Position numbers and translations under genes: made by a program. The notes beneath the pieces were generated by a model that saw only the letters and a list, made by a program, of their open reading frames with translations, was not told the DNA's origin and made no database searches. From an uncultured Collinsella sp. (GTDB taxonomy: Bacteria; Actinomycetota; Coriobacteriia; Coriobacteriales; Coriobacteriaceae): a DNA stretch of 6,145 bases. Positions 4,463 to 6,145 of this stretch are shown here, piece after piece. The stretch covers positions 1-6,145 of the forward strand of contig CABUDB010000106.1 of the NCBI GenBank assembly GCA_902490245.1. The letters run 5' to 3'. How positions within the stretch are numbered: the stretch's first letter is position 1; each line of letters begins with the position of its first letter.

Positions 4463-5872
4463 TTACTCGCCCAGCAGGCTCTTGGTGATGGAAGCGGCGG
4501 CCTTCTTGCCGGCGCCCATCGCCAGAATGACCGTAGCGGCACCGGTGACGATGTCGCCGCCGGCCCAGATGCGGGGATCGGTGGTCTGGCCGGTCTCCTC
4601 GTCGGCAACGATGTAGCCCCACTTGTTGAGCTCCATCTTGCCGCCGATCTTCTTTGCGAAGGGGTTGGCGTTGGTGCCGATAGCCGAAATAGCGACGTCG
4701 CAGGGGATCTCCTCGATGGCGCCCTCGATGGGCACCGGGCGGCGACGGCCGGACTCGTCGGGCTCGCCGAGCTCCATCTTCTGGACCTTGACGGCGCACA
4801 CGGAGCCGTCCTCGCCAGCGACAAACTCGAGCGGGGAGACGAGCGGCAGAACCTCGACGCCCTCGGCCTTAGCGTGGTGCAGCTCGGCACGACGGCAGGG
4901 CATCTCGTCCTCGGTACGGCGGTAAGCGATGATGGCGTGCTCGGCGCCCAGGCGCTTGGCGGTACGGACGGCGTCCATAGCCACGTTGCCGCCACCAAAG
5001 ACGACGACGTTCTTGCCGTGCTTGGTGGGGGTGTCGTACTCGGGGAACTTGTTGGCCTTCATCAGGTTCACGCGGGTGAGGTACTCGTTGGCGAAGAAGA
5101 CGTTGGGCAGGTTCTCGCCGGGGACGTTGAGGAACTTGGGCAGGCCTGCGCCGGTCGCCACGTAGATGGCGTCGAAGCCCTGCTCGAACAGCTCCTCGGC
5201 CGTGGCCATGTTGCCCACGACGGAGTTGTACTCAAACTTGACGCCCATGTCCTCCAGGCCATCGATCTCGCGCTTGACGACCGCCTTGGGCAGACGGAAC
5301 TCGGGGATGCCGTAGACCAGCACGCCGCCGCCGGTGAAGAATGCCTCGAAGACGGTGACGTCAAAGCCGTTGCGGGCGAGCTCGCCGGCGCAGGTGATGC
5401 CGGACGGGCCAGAGCCGACGACGGCGACCTTCTTGCCGTTCTTGGGAGCCATCTTGGGCGTGGAGGCGAGCTCGGGGCGATCACCCAGGAAGCGCTCGAG
5501 CTGGCCGATGGCCACGGGCTCGGACTTCTTACCACGGATGCACTTGCCCTCGCACTGGTTCTCCTGCGGGCAGACGCGGCCGCAGATGGCGGGAAGCATG
5601 GAGTCCTCGCGGATGGTATCGAGGGCGCCGCCGAAGTCCTTCGCGCGGATCTGCTCGATAAAGCGGGGGATGTTGATGTTGACGGGGCAGCCCTCAACAC
5701 AGAACGGCTTCTTGCAGTTGAGGCAGCGCTCGGCCTCGGCCAGCGCCATCTCCTCGGTGAAGCCCTTGTCGACGGGGCGGAAGTCGCAGGCGCGCTCGGC
5801 AGCCGGCTCCTCGTTATCGGGGGTGCGGGGCGACTTCATATCGGCAACGAAACGACCGTTAACTAGTGGCAT
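4463..5872 (-). CDS. nfnB: NfnB/SudA-type NADPH oxidoreductase subunit (commonly annotated GltA, NADPH-dependent glutamate synthase)
   Basis: This 469-residue cytoplasmic flavoprotein belongs to the GltD/NfnB/SudA family. The N-terminal domain has two cysteine clusters for [4Fe-4S] centres: C50-x2-C53-x4-C58-x3-C62-P and C97-x3-C101-x5-C107-x3-C111. A first Rossmann motif VVGSGPSG (151-158) binds FAD. A second, VVVFGGGNVAMD (289-300), binds NADPH, followed by AYRRTEDEMP (316-325). The C-terminal GGDIVTGAATVILAMGAGKKAA (438-459) closes the FAD site. The start ATG at 5872 lies inside the end of the upstream NfnA-like gene (10-base overlap) with GAGGAAAAGAG before it, and the total length is close to that of known NfnB proteins. 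The partner gene is NfnA/SudB-like and no glutamate synthase large subunit is seen, so electron bifurcation between NADH, ferredoxin and NADP+ is more likely than glutamate synthesis; sulfide dehydrogenase is the alternative. Confidence 0.9.
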   Translation of the reverse strand: MPLVNGRFVADMKSPRTPDNEEPAAERACDFRPVDKGFTEEMALAEAERCLNCKKPFCVEGCPVNINIPRFIEQIRAKDFGGALDTIREDSMLPAICGRVCPQENQCEGKCIRGKKSEPVAIGQLERFLGDRPELASTPKMAPKNGKKVAVVGSGPSGITCAGELARNGFDVTVFEAFFTGGGVLVYGIPEFRLPKAVVKREIDGLEDMGVKFEYNSVVGNMATAEELFEQGFDAIYVATGAGLPKFLNVPGENLPNVFFANEYLTRVNLMKANKFPEYDTPTKHGKNVVVFGGGNVAMDAVRTAKRLGAEHAIIAYRRTEDEMPCRRAELHHAKAEGVEVLPLVSPLEFVAGEDGSVCAVKVQKMELGEPDESGRRRPVPIEGAIEEIPCDVAISAIGTNANPFAKKIGGKMELNKWGYIVADEETGQTTDPRIWAGGDIVTGAATVILAMGAGKKAAASITKSLLGE

Positions 5873-6145
5873 GCGCAGCTCTTTTCCTCATAGGCCTTGA
5901 GGGACTCGCCCTCTTCGGAACGGTAAGCGGCCTGGCGGGCACGAAGGTCATCCCAGTCGACCAGGGTGGCATCGAAGTCGGGGCCGTCGACGCAAGCGAA
6001 CTTGGTCACGCCGCCCACCTCGACGCGGCAGCAGCCACACATGCCGGTGCCGTCAACCATGATGGGGTTGAGCGACGCGGTGATGGGGGTGTCGTACTTC
6101 TGGGCGGTGAGGGTCGAGAACTTCATCATCGGAACGGGGCCGACG
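5863..6145 (-). CDS. nfnA: NfnA/SudB-like FAD and [2Fe-2S] subunit, C-terminal part (start outside window)
   Basis: The reading frame is open from the window edge to TAG 5865-5863, giving about 93 C-terminal residues of a protein usually near 280. Before the internal Met at 6129 the frame reads GPVP, and with PMMKF this matches the GP-x-P-M-M-K motif of PyrK/NfnA/SudB proteins. The stretch NPIMVDGTGMCGCCRV then KFACVDGPDFD carries the [2Fe-2S] site. In Nfn the ligands are, from known structures as I recall, one Asp and three Cys. Here they would be the Asp of MVDG (about 6053), Cys at 6039-6037 and 6030-6028, and Cys at 5994-5992. An extra Cys (CGCC where CGAC is common) and a CAC near the C-terminus are also seen. 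The FAD and NAD(H) domains lie outside the window. It overlaps NfnB by 10 bases, indicating translational coupling of the two subunits. Confidence 0.88.
   Translation of the reverse strand, partial: VGPVPMMKFSTLTAQKYDTPITASLNPIMVDGTGMCGCCRVEVGGVTKFACVDGPDFDATLVDWDDLRARQAAYRSEEGESLKAYEEKSCACH

Noticed and set aside
5837..5839. Internal ATG (residue 12) as the start of the NfnB-like protein
   Set aside because: No Shine-Dalgarno-like sequence precedes it, whereas ATG 5872 has a purine-rich stretch upstream and gives the usual coupled overlap.
4874..5866. Long open frame on the + strand opposite the NfnB-like gene
   Set aside because: It is a codon-bias shadow: high-G+C genes leave the antisense frame free of stops. 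Its translation is low-complexity in Ala, Gly, Leu, Asp and Val and matches no family.

Overview
The window is high-G+C bacterial DNA with closely packed genes, five of them complete or nearly so on the + strand and a convergent pair on the - strand. Protein style (family 3 amino-acid ABC transporter, NfnAB-type flavoprotein pair, Tat-like lipoprotein signal) and the palindromic intergenic repeats suggest an anaerobic actinobacterium of the Coriobacteriia, possibly Collinsella. This is inference from memory of such proteins; no database was searched.

Layout. Bases 1-136 hold an open frame whose first 18 residues look like the Q-loop region of a sugar ABC ATPase (MglA/RbsA type) and then lose all similarity: a broken gene end or a recombination/assembly junction. 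Bases 170-3199 are a four-gene operon for polar amino-acid import: ATPase (170-901), lipoprotein substrate-binding protein (910-1785), and two HisM/GlnP-type permeases (1811-2557 and 2561-3199). A 106-base imperfect palindrome (3200-3305) follows directly. A separate gene at 3367-3990 encodes a cytidylate-kinase-like protein with an altered P-loop and ends in a strong terminator (3997-4043).

The 472 bases between the convergent gene ends (3991-4462) carry no credible gene but are almost entirely inverted repeats. In order they are the terminator, a 9-bp hairpin, three regularly spaced 57-base hairpins with conserved arms and divergent 25-base apices (4094-4311), a second palindrome that shares an arm with the terminator (4342-4384), and the terminator of the - strand operon (4395-4434). 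This array is the most unusual item in the window.

On the - strand, the C-terminal part of an NfnA/SudB-like iron-sulfur flavoprotein subunit (5863 to beyond 6145) overlaps by 10 bases the start of the NfnB/SudA (GltA-like) subunit (4463-5872). Together they would form an electron-bifurcating NADH-dependent ferredoxin:NADP+ oxidoreductase or a related sulfide dehydrogenase. The amino-acid importer would bring in nitrogen and carbon substrates and the Nfn-type complex would balance NADH, NADPH and ferredoxin, which fits a fermentative, amino-acid-using anaerobe.
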